Part shown: in pieces, positions 39,460-48,722 of the stretch
How the letters are laid out: each line of letters starts with the position of its first letter
Position numbering within the stretch: the first letter of the stretch is position 1
From: Bradyrhizobiaceae bacterium
GTDB taxonomy: Bacteria; Pseudomonadota; Alphaproteobacteria; Rhizobiales; Xanthobacteraceae
Length of the DNA stretch: 57,447 nucleotides
Assembly: GCA_003105195.1 (NCBI GenBank)
Contig: PQAH01000022.1
Coordinates: 6,372-63,818, forward strand
Direction: 5' to 3'
The notes under the pieces: generated by a model
Told to the model about the DNA's origin: nothing
What the model saw: only the letters and a program-made list of their open reading frames with translations
Databases searched by the model: none
Translations under genes and position numbers: made by a program

Positions 39460-42400
39460 CTATTCGGCCGCCGCGACCCGGTGCACCCGCCACTGGGCGA
39501 GCAGGGCGCGCAGCGCGGCCGGCTTGACCGGCTTGTGAAGCACCTGGATGTCGCGCTTGCGCGCGTCCTCGCGGACATGCGGACTGCGGTCCGCGGTGAT
39601 CAGGATCGCCGGCAGGTCCGCGCCGAGGCGCCAGCGCAACTCGCCGATCGCCTCGATGCCGTTGCCTTCGTCGAGGTGGTAGTCGACCAGGAGTCCGCTC
39701 AGCACCGGCTTCGTCGCGGCCAGCTCCGCCAGCGCCGACTCGAGGTCCGCCGCCTTGTGCACCCGGCAGCCCCAGCCGCCGAGCAGCGCCTCCATGCCGT
39801 CGAGGATCTTGGGCTCGTTGTCGATGCACAGCACCGTCGTGCCGGCGAGGCGGCCGGCCTCGACCCGCTGCGGCTCGCTCGCCTGCTGGGCCTGGCTCGG
39901 CAGCGCGGTCGCGATCGGCACCGTGATCGAGAACTGCGAGCCGCGCCCCGGCACCGACTGCAGGTCGAGCTTGTGGTCGAGCACGCGCGCGATGCGCTCG
40001 ACGATCGAGAGGCCGAGGCCGAGGCCGCGCGCCACCTTGGCGCCCTGGTCGAGCCGGTGGAACTCCTTGAAGACCGCGCGCCGTTTCGACTGCGGGATGC
40101 CGAGGCCGGTGTCGTAGACGTCGATGCGCAGGCGCCCCTTGTGGCGCCGGCAGCCGACCAGGACCTTGCCCTTCGGCGTGTACTTGATCGCGTTCGACAC
40201 CAGGTTCTGCAGCACGCGCCGCAGCAGCCGGCGATCCGAGCGCACCAGGGCCGAGCAGGCAACGAAGACGAGATCGAGCCCCTTCTCGCGTGCGAGCGGC
40301 GCGAACTCCACCTCGAGCTGGCGCAGCAGGTCGTTGATCCGCACCGAGCCGAATTCCGGCTTCATCGCGCCGGTGTCGAGCCGCGAGATGTCGAGGATCG
40401 CTCCGAGGATCTCCTCGATCGCCTCGAGCGAGGCGTCGACGTTGCCGACCAGGCGGGCGTCCTCGCCGCTGCCCTGCCGCTCGACCAGGCTCGTCACGTA
40501 GAGGCGCGCCGCGTTGAGCGGCTGCAGGATGTCGTGGCTGGCGGCGGCGAGGAACCGCGTCTTCGAGACGTTCGCCTCGTCGGCGTCCGCCTTGGCGCGC
40601 GCCAGCGCCGCGTTGAGGCGCATCAGTTCCTCGGTGCGCTCCTTGACGCGCCGTTCCAGCGTCTCGTTCGCCCGCTCCAGTGCGTCGGCGGCCTCCACGC
40701 TCGCCGTGATGTCGGTGAGCGTGGTGACGATGCCGCCGTCCGGCATCGGATGCACGCGCGCCTCGATCACCAGCCCCCGGTCCGCATAGCGCTCGAGAAT
40801 CGGTCCGGAGCCGGCCAGGTAGCGTTCGATGCGGTTCTGCACGACGTCGTCCATCGGCCCGGGGCCGGGCGCCCCGTGCTCCGCATTGTGGCGCAGGATC
40901 TCGTCCAGCCCGATGCCGACCCGCACCATGGCGGGCGGCAGCTCGAGGATCTCGCCGTAGTGGCGGTTCCAGCACACGAGCCGCAGTTCCTTGTCGAACA
41001 CCGCGATGCCCTGGCGCACGTGGTCGAGCGCGGTCTGCAGGATCTCGCGGTTGTACTGGATCGCCGCATTGGCGTCGTCGAGCAGCTTCAGCGCCGCCTT
41101 GGTGGACACGTTGCGCTTGCGCAGCAGCAGCGAGAGCACCAGGCGCGAGGACGCGGTGCCGATGGCCGAGGCGAGCAGGTGCTCGGCGTAGCGCAGCAGG
41201 TGGAAGTCGGCCTCCTGCTTGGGATCGAGCCCGATGCCGCGCGCGGCCGCGAAGCTCTCGAAGGACGAGCGGGTGCGCTCCTCGCCGAGATAGCGCGCGA
41301 CCGTCGTGGTCAGCTCCTCGACCGTCACCGAGGAGCGCCACAGGCGGAAGCTCGGCGTCATCGGGTCGAGGCCCGAGGGCACGAACAGGTTCGCCTGCAG
41401 CCGCTCGATCGAGGTGGGCTCCCGTACGCGCGAGAACGCCACATAGGCGAGCACGTTGAGGGTGAGGCTCCAGAGCACGCCGTGCACGAGCGGCGGGAGG
41501 TCGAGGCCGAGCAGGCCCTGGGGCCGCAGCCAGGCGATGCCCCACGGGCCCTGCGAGAGCACCGAGGAGCCGATCAGGCCGGCATCGGCGAAGCTCGGCA
41601 GCAGCAGCGTGTAGGCCCAGGTGAGGATGCCGACCGTCATCCCCGCCATGGCGCCGGCGGCGGTGCCGCGCCGCCAGATCAGCCCGCCGAAGAAGGCGGG
41701 CGCGAACTGGGCGACCGCCGCGAACGAGAGCAGGCCGATCGAGGCGAGCTGCGCATCCCCGGCCGAGCGGTAGTACATGTAGGCGAGCAGCAGGATCACG
41801 AGGATCGCGATCCGCCGCACCTTGAGCAGCAGCGCGCCGACGTCGCCGCGCCCCGACAGCAGCGCCTCGCGCCGCTGCAGCACCAGCGGCACGATGAGGT
41901 CGTTCGACGCCATGATCGCGAGCGCGACGGTCTCGACGATCACCATGGCGGTCGCCGCCGACAGCCCGCCCACGAAGGCCGCGATCGTGAGCATGTCGGA
42001 GCCCGCGTGCAGCGGCAGTGCCAGCACGAACATGTCGCTGTCGACGCTGCCGCGCGGGAAGATCAGGAGGCCCGCGATCGCGATCGGCACCACGAACAGG
42101 TTGATCAGCACGAGATAGATCGGGAACAGCCAGGCCGCGCGGCGGATCTCGGCCTCGCTGTTGTTCTCGACCACCGTCACGTGGAACTGCCGCGGCAGCA
42201 GCACGATCGCGACCGTCGACAGGAGGATCATCGCGAACCAGGTGCCCAGCTGCGGCTCGCGGGTGAGGATCGCCGCCGTCTCGGCGCGCTCCATCGCCCG
42301 CGAGAACAGGTCCCGCGGACCCTCGAACATCCAGAAGGTCACGAAGGTGCCGACCGCGACGAAGGCGACGAGCTTGACGAGCGACTCGGCTGCGATCGCG

Positions 42401-42984
42401 AGCATCAGCCCGTCCTGGTGCTCGGTGGCGTCGATGTGGCGCGTGCCGAACAGCACCGCGAAGGCCGCCATCGACAACGCGACGAACAGCGCCATGTCGC
42501 CGAACACCGGCTGCATGCCGCCCGGGCTCGCGTCGAGATGCGCGAGCACGGTACCGAGCGACGCGGAGACCGCCTTGAGCTGCAGCGCGATGTACGGAAT
42601 CGTGCCGACGATCGCGATCAGCGCCACCGTCGCCGCGACCGTCTGGTGCTTGCCGTAGCGCGCCGCGATGAAGTCGGCGATCGACGTGATGTTCTGCGCC
42701 TTGGCGAGCCGCACGATGCGCATGATCAGCGGCGCCGCGATGCCGATCATCAGGATCGGGCCGATATAGATGGTCAGGAAGTCGTAGCCGGTGCGCGAGG
42801 CGAGTCCGACCGAGCCGAAGAAGGTCCACGACGTGCAGTAGATCGCGAGCGAGAGCGGGTAGATCAGCAGCCGCGTGCGCCGGCCGCTCTCACGCAGGCG
42901 CAGACGGTCGCCCCAGCTCGCCACCACGAACAGGAGGCAGATATAGCCGAGCGCGACCGCGATGACGACCCAGCCTTGCAGCAT
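39460..42984 (-). CDS. SLC5/SSS-type hybrid sensor histidine kinase (CrbS-like)
   Basis: 1174-residue membrane sensor. Residues 1 to about 500 form a full sodium:solute symporter-like domain (about 13 helices; YCTSWTFFGSVGLASRTGYDFLTIYIGP). A STAC-like linker, a PAS-like domain (LDHVRQGIAVFDKELRLVCWNRHYGEIL) and a coiled coil lead to HisKA with His817 in AASHDILQPLNAARL. Then come an HATPase domain and a C-terminal receiver with Asp1101 in LLVDYHLDEGNG. This is the layout of CrbS, which controls acetate use with CrbR; here transport and sensing may be linked. ATG at 42984. Confidence 0.94.
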   Translation of the reverse strand: MLQGWVVIAVALGYICLLFVVASWGDRLRLRESGRRTRLLIYPLSLAIYCTSWTFFGSVGLASRTGYDFLTIYIGPILMIGIAAPLIMRIVRLAKAQNITSIADFIAARYGKHQTVAATVALIAIVGTIPYIALQLKAVSASLGTVLAHLDASPGGMQPVFGDMALFVALSMAAFAVLFGTRHIDATEHQDGLMLAIAAESLVKLVAFVAVGTFVTFWMFEGPRDLFSRAMERAETAAILTREPQLGTWFAMILLSTVAIVLLPRQFHVTVVENNSEAEIRRAAWLFPIYLVLINLFVVPIAIAGLLIFPRGSVDSDMFVLALPLHAGSDMLTIAAFVGGLSAATAMVIVETVALAIMASNDLIVPLVLQRREALLSGRGDVGALLLKVRRIAILVILLLAYMYYRSAGDAQLASIGLLSFAAVAQFAPAFFGGLIWRRGTAAGAMAGMTVGILTWAYTLLLPSFADAGLIGSSVLSQGPWGIAWLRPQGLLGLDLPPLVHGVLWSLTLNVLAYVAFSRVREPTSIERLQANLFVPSGLDPMTPSFRLWRSSVTVEELTTTVARYLGEERTRSSFESFAAARGIGLDPKQEADFHLLRYAEHLLASAIGTASSRLVLSLLLRKRNVSTKAALKLLDDANAAIQYNREILQTALDHVRQGIAVFDKELRLVCWNRHYGEILELPPAMVRVGIGLDEILRHNAEHGAPGPGPMDDVVQNRIERYLAGSGPILERYADRGLVIEARVHPMPDGGIVTTLTDITASVEAADALERANETLERRVKERTEELMRLNAALARAKADADEANVSKTRFLAAASHDILQPLNAARLYVTSLVERQGSGEDARLVGNVDASLEAIEEILGAILDISRLDTGAMKPEFGSVRINDLLRQLEVEFAPLAREKGLDLVFVACSALVRSDRRLLRRVLQNLVSNAIKYTPKGKVLVGCRRHKGRLRIDVYDTGLGIPQSKRRAVFKEFHRLDQGAKVARGLGLGLSIVERIARVLDHKLDLQSVPGRGSQFSITVPIATALPSQAQQASEPQRVEAGRLAGTTVLCIDNEPKILDGMEALLGGWGCRVHKAADLESALAELAATKPVLSGLLVDYHLDEGNGIEAIGELRWRLGADLPAILITADRSPHVREDARKRDIQVLHKPVKPAALRALLAQWRVHRVAAAE

Positions 42985-43126
42985 GGCGGCTCCTGGGCCA
43001 CTGTGGCGGCGAGACGCCGAGACGGCCCCGTCCCGTCAAGGTCAACACAGAAGGCGACGCCTTGTCCATCGGATCGGCGCCGCGCGTCCCGTCCGCGGTC
43101 AACGCCGCGGGCCACCCGGAGGGCCC

Positions 43127-43741
43127 ATGGGGCTGTTGGATCTGTTCCGCCGTGCGCCGGCGATCCGCGCCCCGGAGGCGCTCGCCGACTTCATCGACGA
43201 GCGCTCGGCCTTCCTGGTGCAGAAGGGGATCTACGAATACACCCGCGCCCGCGCCGGCCCGTTCTCCCGCATCCTGCTGGTGGAGCCCGCCTTCATCGAG
43301 GAGATCGACCGCGCGCGCTGGCAGGCCTATCCGCTCGGGCTCGCCATGGTCGGCGAGCTGGTCGAGGGGATGCTTCGCCCGGACGCCGGCGAGCGGCAGG
43401 CCGACGTGCGGGACGGGCTGAACGGGCTCGTCCTCTCGGTCTTCGACCGCTATCCGCCTCCGCCGCAGCTCGATGCGGCGACCTGGAGCGCCTTGCGCGA
43501 GGAGCTGCAGCGCCGACTCGATCGCATCGGCTCGCATCCGGTCAAGCCCGTCAAGGACATCGCCGAGCCGTTCTGGGACCGCTATTTCAAGCTCATGCCG
43601 GTGCACGAGAAGCTGCGCTCCCGCGACGAGGGGACCACGCGTGCCTACCTGCAGCTCACCCTGATCAACATCCACGACGACCTGACCAAGCGGCTGGACG
43701 CCGCCGTGCTGGTCGAGGCGTTGTGCGCCGAGGTCCGCTGA
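43127..43741 (+). CDS. Conserved protein of unknown function
   Basis: 204 residues, no signal peptide or membrane helix, mostly helical. Segments: MGLLDLFRRAPAIRAPEALADFIDERSAFLVQKGIYEYTRARAG, then FSRILLVEPAFIEEIDRARWQAYPLGLAMVGELVEGMLRP, and near the end EPFWDRYFKLMPVHEKLRSRDEGTTRAYLQLTLINIHDDLTKRLDA. GGAGG is 5 bases before ATG at 43127. It is divergent from the kinase gene and 37 bases before the exonuclease-DUF294 gene, so it probably belongs to the acetate-type locus. I recognise no domain. Confidence 0.82.
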   Translation: MGLLDLFRRAPAIRAPEALADFIDERSAFLVQKGIYEYTRARAGPFSRILLVEPAFIEEIDRARWQAYPLGLAMVGELVEGMLRPDAGERQADVRDGLNGLVLSVFDRYPPPPQLDAATWSALREELQRRLDRIGSHPVKPVKDIAEPFWDRYFKLMPVHEKLRSRDEGTTRAYLQLTLINIHDDLTKRLDAAVLVEALCAEVR

Positions 43742-43762
43742 GCCAGAGTTGCGGATCTCGCA

Positions 43763-43772
43763 GGGGGGGGGG
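43763..43772. repeat. Run of ten G residues at the ribosome binding site
   Basis: Ten consecutive G residues (43763-43772) lie 6 bases before the ATG of the exonuclease-DUF294 gene, in place of a normal Shine-Dalgarno. If translation instead began at the in-frame TTG at 43749, the run would be inside the coding region. Confidence 0.85.
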
Positions 43773-43778
43773 ACGGCC

Positions 43779-45911
43779 ATGACCGCGGTGAGCAATGCGA
43801 CGCCGCTCATCGCGCTCGATGCCGTCGTGATCGACAGCGAGACCACCGGCCTCGATCCCGCGAAGGCGCGTCTCGTCGAGCTCGCGGCCGTCCGCATCGC
43901 GGCCGGCCGGCTCGACCTCGAGCGGCCCTTCCGGCGCCTGGTGCGGCCGGGCGAGCCGATCCCGGCGAGCGCCAGCGCCATCCATGGCATCGACGACGCG
44001 GCGGTCGCCGAGGCGCCGGCCTTCGCCGCGGTCTGGCCGGAGCTCCAGGACTACATCGGCGGCGTCGTGGTGATCGGCCACACCCTCGGCTTCGACCTCG
44101 CGGTGCTGCGCCACGAATGCGCCCGCGCCGGCCTCCCCTGGAGCCGTCCGCGCAGCCTCGATACCCGGCTCCTCGCCCAGGTCGTCGAGCCGGACCTCGC
44201 GGGCTTCACCCTGGAGCAGCTCGCCGCCTGGCTCGGCATCGCGGTGGAGGGCCGCCATTCCGCCCAGGGCGACGCCGTCACCACGGCCCGGATCTTCCTC
44301 GCCATGCTGCCGAAGCTGCGGGAGGGCCAGATCCGCACGCTGGCCGAGGCCGAGCAGGCCTGCCGCGCGCTCACCGACGTGCTCGACGAGCAGCATCGCG
44401 CCGGCTGGGTCGAGCCGGTCGCCGCGCCGGCACGCGCCGACGCCGAACGGCTCTTTCGGCGCATCGACAGCTATCCCTATCGCCACCGGATCCGCGACCT
44501 GATGAGCGCGCCGCCGAAATTCATCGACGCCGGCGCGACCCTCGCGACTGCGCTCGCGACCCTGATGCGCGAGCGCTGCTCCTCGCTCTACGTGCGGACG
44601 TCCGGCGGCGATGCGGTCTCGCGGCCGGACGACACCGGCATCGTCACCGAGCGCGACATCCTGCGCGCCGTCGCCGAGCACGGTGCGGCCGCGCTCGACC
44701 TGCCGGCGTCGCGCTTCATGAGCCGGCCGCTCGCGACCGTGCCGGCCGACGCCTACGTCTATCGTGCGATCGGGCGCATGAGCCGCATGCGGATCCGCCA
44801 TCTCGGCGTCACCGACGAGGCCGGGCACGTGATCGGGGCGCTCTCGCAGCGCGACCTCCTGCGCCTGCGCGCCCAGGAGGCGGTCTCGCTCGGCGACGAG
44901 ATCGACCAGGCGCCCGACGTGCCCGAGCTCGGCCGCGCCTGGGCGAAGCTGCCGCAGGTCGCGGCGGGGCTGATCTCCGAAGACGTCGCGGGCCGCGACA
45001 TCGCGGGCGTGATCTCGCGCGAGCTCGGCGCGCTCACGCGCCGTGCCGCGATCCTGGCCGAGCGGCGCATGCGCGACGCCGGCCGCGGCACGCCCCCGTG
45101 CGGCTATGCGCTCGCGGTTCTCGGCTCCGCCGGCCGCGGCGAGAGCCTGCTCGCCCTCGACCAGGACAATGCCCTGGTCTTCGCCGAGGGCGCGCCCGAC
45201 GGGCCCGAGGATCGCTGGTTCGCCGCGCTCGCCGAGCATATCGCGGACATCCTGCACGAGGTGGGCGTGCCCTATTGCAAGGGCGGCGTGATGGCCAAGA
45301 ATCCTCAATGGCGCGGATCGCTCGCGACCTGGCGCGAGCGCATCGCGGGCTGGATCCGCCGCACCCGCCCGGAGGACCTGCTGTCCGTCGACATCTTCTT
45401 CGACCTGCGCGGCGTGCACGGCGACGCCGGGCTCGCCGCGAGCCTGTGGCACGAGGGCTATGCGGCCGCGCGCGGGCAGGCCGCCTTCGCCAAGCTGCTC
45501 GCCGACTCGGCGGGGGCGTTGCGACCGGGACTGGGCCTGTTCGGCAACTTCAAGACCGAGCAGGGCCGCATCGACCTGAAGATGACCGGCCTGTTCGGCG
45601 TGGTCACGGCGGCGCGCGTGCTGGCGGTCTGCCATCACGTGCTCGAGCGCAGCACCCCGGCGCGGCTCGCCGGGATCCGGGCGCTCGGCCTCGGCGCGGC
45701 CAGCGATCTCGAGGCGCTGGACCAGGCGCAGGCGACCTTCCTCGACCTCATGGTCGGGCAGCAGATCGCCGATATCGATTCGGGCCGTCCCGCGACCAAC
45801 ACGGTCGCGGTCAAGGGGCTGCCGGGCCGCGAGCGCGACCGCCTGCGCGCCGCGCTCGAGGCCGTCAGGCATCTGGACGCCCTGACACGGGACCTCCTGT
45901 TCAAGGGCTGA
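43779..45911 (+). CDS. DEDDh exonuclease-CBS-DUF294 nucleotidyltransferase-like fusion
   Basis: 710 residues in three parts. Residues 10-185 are a DnaQ-like 3'-5' exonuclease with all DEDDh residues (Asp19, Glu21, Asp106, His160, Asp165). Residues 235-365 are a pair of CBS domains (RIRDLMSAPPKFIDAGATLATAL, and FMSRPLATVPADAYVYRAIGRM). Residues 400-700 are DUF294 with its C-terminal partner; the nucleotidyltransferase-like motif is GSAGRGESLLALDQDNALVF near 449-468. In some gammaproteobacteria these parts are separate genes next to the acetate symporter. The likely role is nucleotide-responsive signalling; the substrate is unknown. Confidence 0.9.
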   Translation: MTAVSNATPLIALDAVVIDSETTGLDPAKARLVELAAVRIAAGRLDLERPFRRLVRPGEPIPASASAIHGIDDAAVAEAPAFAAVWPELQDYIGGVVVIGHTLGFDLAVLRHECARAGLPWSRPRSLDTRLLAQVVEPDLAGFTLEQLAAWLGIAVEGRHSAQGDAVTTARIFLAMLPKLREGQIRTLAEAEQACRALTDVLDEQHRAGWVEPVAAPARADAERLFRRIDSYPYRHRIRDLMSAPPKFIDAGATLATALATLMRERCSSLYVRTSGGDAVSRPDDTGIVTERDILRAVAEHGAAALDLPASRFMSRPLATVPADAYVYRAIGRMSRMRIRHLGVTDEAGHVIGALSQRDLLRLRAQEAVSLGDEIDQAPDVPELGRAWAKLPQVAAGLISEDVAGRDIAGVISRELGALTRRAAILAERRMRDAGRGTPPCGYALAVLGSAGRGESLLALDQDNALVFAEGAPDGPEDRWFAALAEHIADILHEVGVPYCKGGVMAKNPQWRGSLATWRERIAGWIRRTRPEDLLSVDIFFDLRGVHGDAGLAASLWHEGYAAARGQAAFAKLLADSAGALRPGLGLFGNFKTEQGRIDLKMTGLFGVVTAARVLAVCHHVLERSTPARLAGIRALGLGAASDLEALDQAQATFLDLMVGQQIADIDSGRPATNTVAVKGLPGRERDRLRAALEAVRHLDALTRDLLFKG

Positions 45912-46107
45912 CGGCCCCGTACCCCACATGAGCGAAGCGAGTTGCGGGCAAGCGGTCCCGGGCATGCCTGGCTCGCCCGGGGCCACGGAAGCCGTTCCGC
46001 CTCCGGCGTCTGTTCACCGCCCCTGATCGTTCCGATCTGATCTTTTGATGCCAGCGGGCCGGCAGGTTCGCTATATGCCTGTCGGGGCCCGAGCCGCAGG
46101 AGCATGC

Positions 46108-47307
46108 ATGTCGGAACCGGCCGTGACGCGTGAGACGCCCGATCTCGCCGCGCACCTGCGGCGCGAGGCGCGCGAAGCGCCCGAGAGCGGCATCGTCGAG
46201 GTTTTCAACTACGGCCGCACGCGCCCCGGGCTGATCCCGCTCTGGGCCGGCGAGGGCGATCTGGCGACCCCGTCCTTCATCGCCGAGGCGGCGACGCGGG
46301 CGCTCGCCGCGGGCGAGACCTTCTACACCTATCAGCGCGGGATCCCCCCGCTCCGGGAGGCGCTCGCCGCCTATCACGGGCGGCTTTACGGCCGGCCCTT
46401 CTCGCCCGAGGAGTTCTTCGTCACGGGCTCCGGGATGCAGGCGATCCAGATCGTGCTCGCCATGACGGCCGGTGCCGGCGACGAGGTCGTGATCCCGACG
46501 CCGACCTGGCCGAACGCGTCGGCCGCGGCCGGCATCCTCGGCGCCAGGCCCGTCGAGGTGCCGATGGGCTTCGGCACCAACGGCTGGTCGCTCGACCTCG
46601 ATCGGCTCGCGGCGGCGGTGACGCCGCGCACCCGGGCCCTGTTCGTCGTCTCGCCCTCGAATCCGACCGGGTGGACCGCGACCCGCGAGGACCTTCGCGC
46701 CCTCCTGGCCCTGGCGCGCCGCCACGGCCTCTGGATCATCGCCGACGAGACCTATGCGCGCTACTGGTACGGCGAGGGGCCGCGCGCCCCGTCCTTCTAC
46801 GACGTCATGGATCCCGAGGATCGCATCCTGTTCGTGAACACCTTCTCGAAGAACTGGGCCATGACGGGCTGGCGCGTCGGATGGATCGCGGCGCATCCCT
46901 CCCTCGGCCAAGTGGTCGAGAACCTGATCCAGTATTCGACCTCGGGAGTCGCCCAGTTCATGCAGCGTGCCGCCGTCGTCGCCCTCGAGCGCGGCGAGAG
47001 CTTCGTCGATCATCTCGTGGCGCGCGCGCGCCGCGGCCGCGAGGTGGTGTGCGAGGCGCTCGCCGCCACCGGGCGCTGCCGGTTCGCTCCGCCGGACGGC
47101 GCCTTCTATCTGTTCTTCGAGGTCGCGGGCGAGGCCGACACGCGGCGGCTGGCGCTGCGCCTGGTGGACGAGGCGAATGTCGGCGTCGCGCCCGGAACCG
47201 CCTTCGGCGCCGGCGGCGAGCCCTTCCTGCGGGTCTGCTTCGCCCGCAATGCCGAGCAGCTCGCCACCGCCGCCGGCCGGCTCGCGGCCGCCCTGGGGCG
47301 GGGTTGA
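46108..47307 (+). CDS. Pyridoxal-phosphate aminotransferase class I/II
   Basis: 399-residue PLP enzyme of the aspartate aminotransferase fold. Residues SNPTGW, IIADETYARYWYGEG and the PLP lysine in VNTFSKNWAMTGWRVGWIAAHP are clear, and the substrate carboxylate-binding arginine is in PFLRVCFAR near the end. It resembles aspartate/aromatic aminotransferases, but the specific substrate is not determinable. AGGAG at 46098-46102 supports ATG at 46108. It stands alone between the DUF294 gene and fixL. Confidence 0.92.
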   Translation: MSEPAVTRETPDLAAHLRREAREAPESGIVEVFNYGRTRPGLIPLWAGEGDLATPSFIAEAATRALAAGETFYTYQRGIPPLREALAAYHGRLYGRPFSPEEFFVTGSGMQAIQIVLAMTAGAGDEVVIPTPTWPNASAAAGILGARPVEVPMGFGTNGWSLDLDRLAAAVTPRTRALFVVSPSNPTGWTATREDLRALLALARRHGLWIIADETYARYWYGEGPRAPSFYDVMDPEDRILFVNTFSKNWAMTGWRVGWIAAHPSLGQVVENLIQYSTSGVAQFMQRAAVVALERGESFVDHLVARARRGREVVCEALAATGRCRFAPPDGAFYLFFEVAGEADTRRLALRLVDEANVGVAPGTAFGAGGEPFLRVCFARNAEQLATAAGRLAAALGRG

Positions 47308-47415
47308 TCCGGTTTCAGGTTACCGCCCCGGGTCACATCAGGGATTGCATTCGGCGTCCATGCGAAGCACCTTGCGCGGATTCCGTGTAGAAGGCGAATC
47401 GTCATAACCCCCGAT

Positions 47416-48588
47416 ATGCCGGACGGAAATGTCTCGGAAGCCCGCTTGTCGAGCGTGCTCGACACGGCGGTCGACGGCATTATCGTGATCGACGAGCAGG
47501 CGCGCATCCTGGTGTTCAACAAGGCATGCGAGCGCCTCTTCGGCTATGCCGCGCCGGAGGTCATCGGCCAGAGCATGAACATGCTCCTCCCCGGGGAGTT
47601 TGCCCGCGCCCATGACGGCCAGCTCGCCGACTACATCACCACCGGCGTCAAGCGCATCATCGGGATCACGCGCGAGGCCAAGGCCCGCCACCGCGACGGC
47701 GCCGTGTTTCCGATCGAGGTCTCGGTCGGGGAGGCCGTGACGCCCGCCGGCCGGCAGTTCATCGGCATCCTGCGCGACCTGCGTCCGCGCCGGGCCATGG
47801 AGCAGCGCCTCTCCCAGCTGCAGAGCGATCTCGTGCAGCTCGCCCGCGTTTCCGCCCTGGACGAGATGGGGGCCGCGGTCGCCCACGAGCTCAACCAGCC
47901 GCTGACGGCGCTGATGCTCTATCTCCAGGCGGTCGCGCGCGTGAGCGAGAAGCTGTCCGGCGGCGTGCAGCCGCAGGTCTCCGCGATTCTCGAAAAGGCC
48001 GTGCACGAGGCCGAGCGGGCCGGCAACATCGTCCAGCGCATGCGCCAGTTCGTCGAGCGGCGCGACCCGGTGCGTCAGCTCGTCGACATTCGCCCGCTGC
48101 TCGACGACGCGATCGAGCTCACTCAGATCGGGATCTGGCCGCGGCCGCACATCCATCGCGACTATGCGGAGGAATTGCCGCCCGTGCTGGTCGATCCGGT
48201 GCAGATCCAGCAGATCGTCGTGAACCTCCTGCGCAATGCCCTGCAGGCCGTGCGCGATCGCCAGGAGCCCGAGGTGCGGGTCGCGGCGCGCGCGCTGCCC
48301 GGCGAGGTCGAGATCGCCGTGAGCGACAATGGAAGCGGGATCCCGACCGATCGCCTGCCCACCCTGTTCAAGGCCTTCGCGTCGACCAAGGGCATCGGCC
48401 TCGGTCTCGCCATCTCGCGCACGATCGCGCAAACTCACGGGGGCGACCTCACCGTCGATCCGGGGGGCGACGGCTCTGGTGCCCGCCTGACACTGCATCT
48501 GCCGCTGCCGACCCCCGAGAAGGCGGCGGCGCCCCGGGCTTCGCCCGATCCGGGCGTGGCATGGAGCTACGACGAGGCAAGTCCCTAG
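47416..48588 (+). CDS. fixL: Oxygen-sensing histidine kinase FixL
   Basis: 390-residue soluble kinase with one heme-PAS domain (residues 10-125). Aligned with Bradyrhizobium FixL, the proximal heme histidine is His66 (RAHDGQL) and the distal Arg220 equivalent is Arg86 (IIGITR). Position 206, arginine in Bradyrhizobium, is aspartate here (Asp72). The kinase has His157 in VAHELNQPLTALMLYLQ and HATPase boxes NLLRNALQAV, SDNGSGIP and GIGLGLAISRTI. Oxygen binding should inhibit it; at low oxygen it phosphorylates FixJ. No ribosome site is obvious before ATG at 47416. Confidence 0.92.
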   Translation: MPDGNVSEARLSSVLDTAVDGIIVIDEQARILVFNKACERLFGYAAPEVIGQSMNMLLPGEFARAHDGQLADYITTGVKRIIGITREAKARHRDGAVFPIEVSVGEAVTPAGRQFIGILRDLRPRRAMEQRLSQLQSDLVQLARVSALDEMGAAVAHELNQPLTALMLYLQAVARVSEKLSGGVQPQVSAILEKAVHEAERAGNIVQRMRQFVERRDPVRQLVDIRPLLDDAIELTQIGIWPRPHIHRDYAEELPPVLVDPVQIQQIVVNLLRNALQAVRDRQEPEVRVAARALPGEVEIAVSDNGSGIPTDRLPTLFKAFASTKGIGLGLAISRTIAQTHGGDLTVDPGGDGSGARLTLHLPLPTPEKAAAPRASPDPGVAWSYDEASP

Positions 48589-48686
48589 CGCATTTTCCGC
48601 CGAAGTGGATACCGGTTCGGCGCAGAAAATGCGAACAAGCAACAAACTGGAGTGCAATTCGATTCAACCGAAGCGGAATGCGCTCT
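48589..48686. repeat. Mosaic palindromic repeat between fixL and fixJ
   Basis: The sequence starts directly after the fixL stop. A large near-perfect palindrome (48589-48604 with 48616-48633, arms CGCATTTTC and GAAAATGCG plus GCCGAA/TTCGGC) is followed by a second imperfect palindrome (48650-48661 with 48674-48685). It resembles the RIME-like multi-copy intergenic elements of Rhizobiales. Other copies are not visible in this window. Confidence 0.75.
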
Positions 48687-48722
48687 GGCGGCTCGGGCGA
48701 ACGGCATCGCGAGGCGAGACGA

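Noticed and set aside
39481..43782. 1433-codon open frame on the plus strand
   Set aside because: It is antisense to the SSS-type hybrid kinase. The translation is rich in Arg, His and Asp without domains, while the minus strand has complete kinase and transporter motifs. Long antisense frames are expected at this GC content.
47416..47820. FixL as a degenerate non-heme PAS kinase, because the position of Bradyrhizobium His214 is arginine
   Set aside because: His214 is not the heme ligand. The proximal His200 equivalent (His66) and distal Arg220 equivalent (Arg86) are both present.
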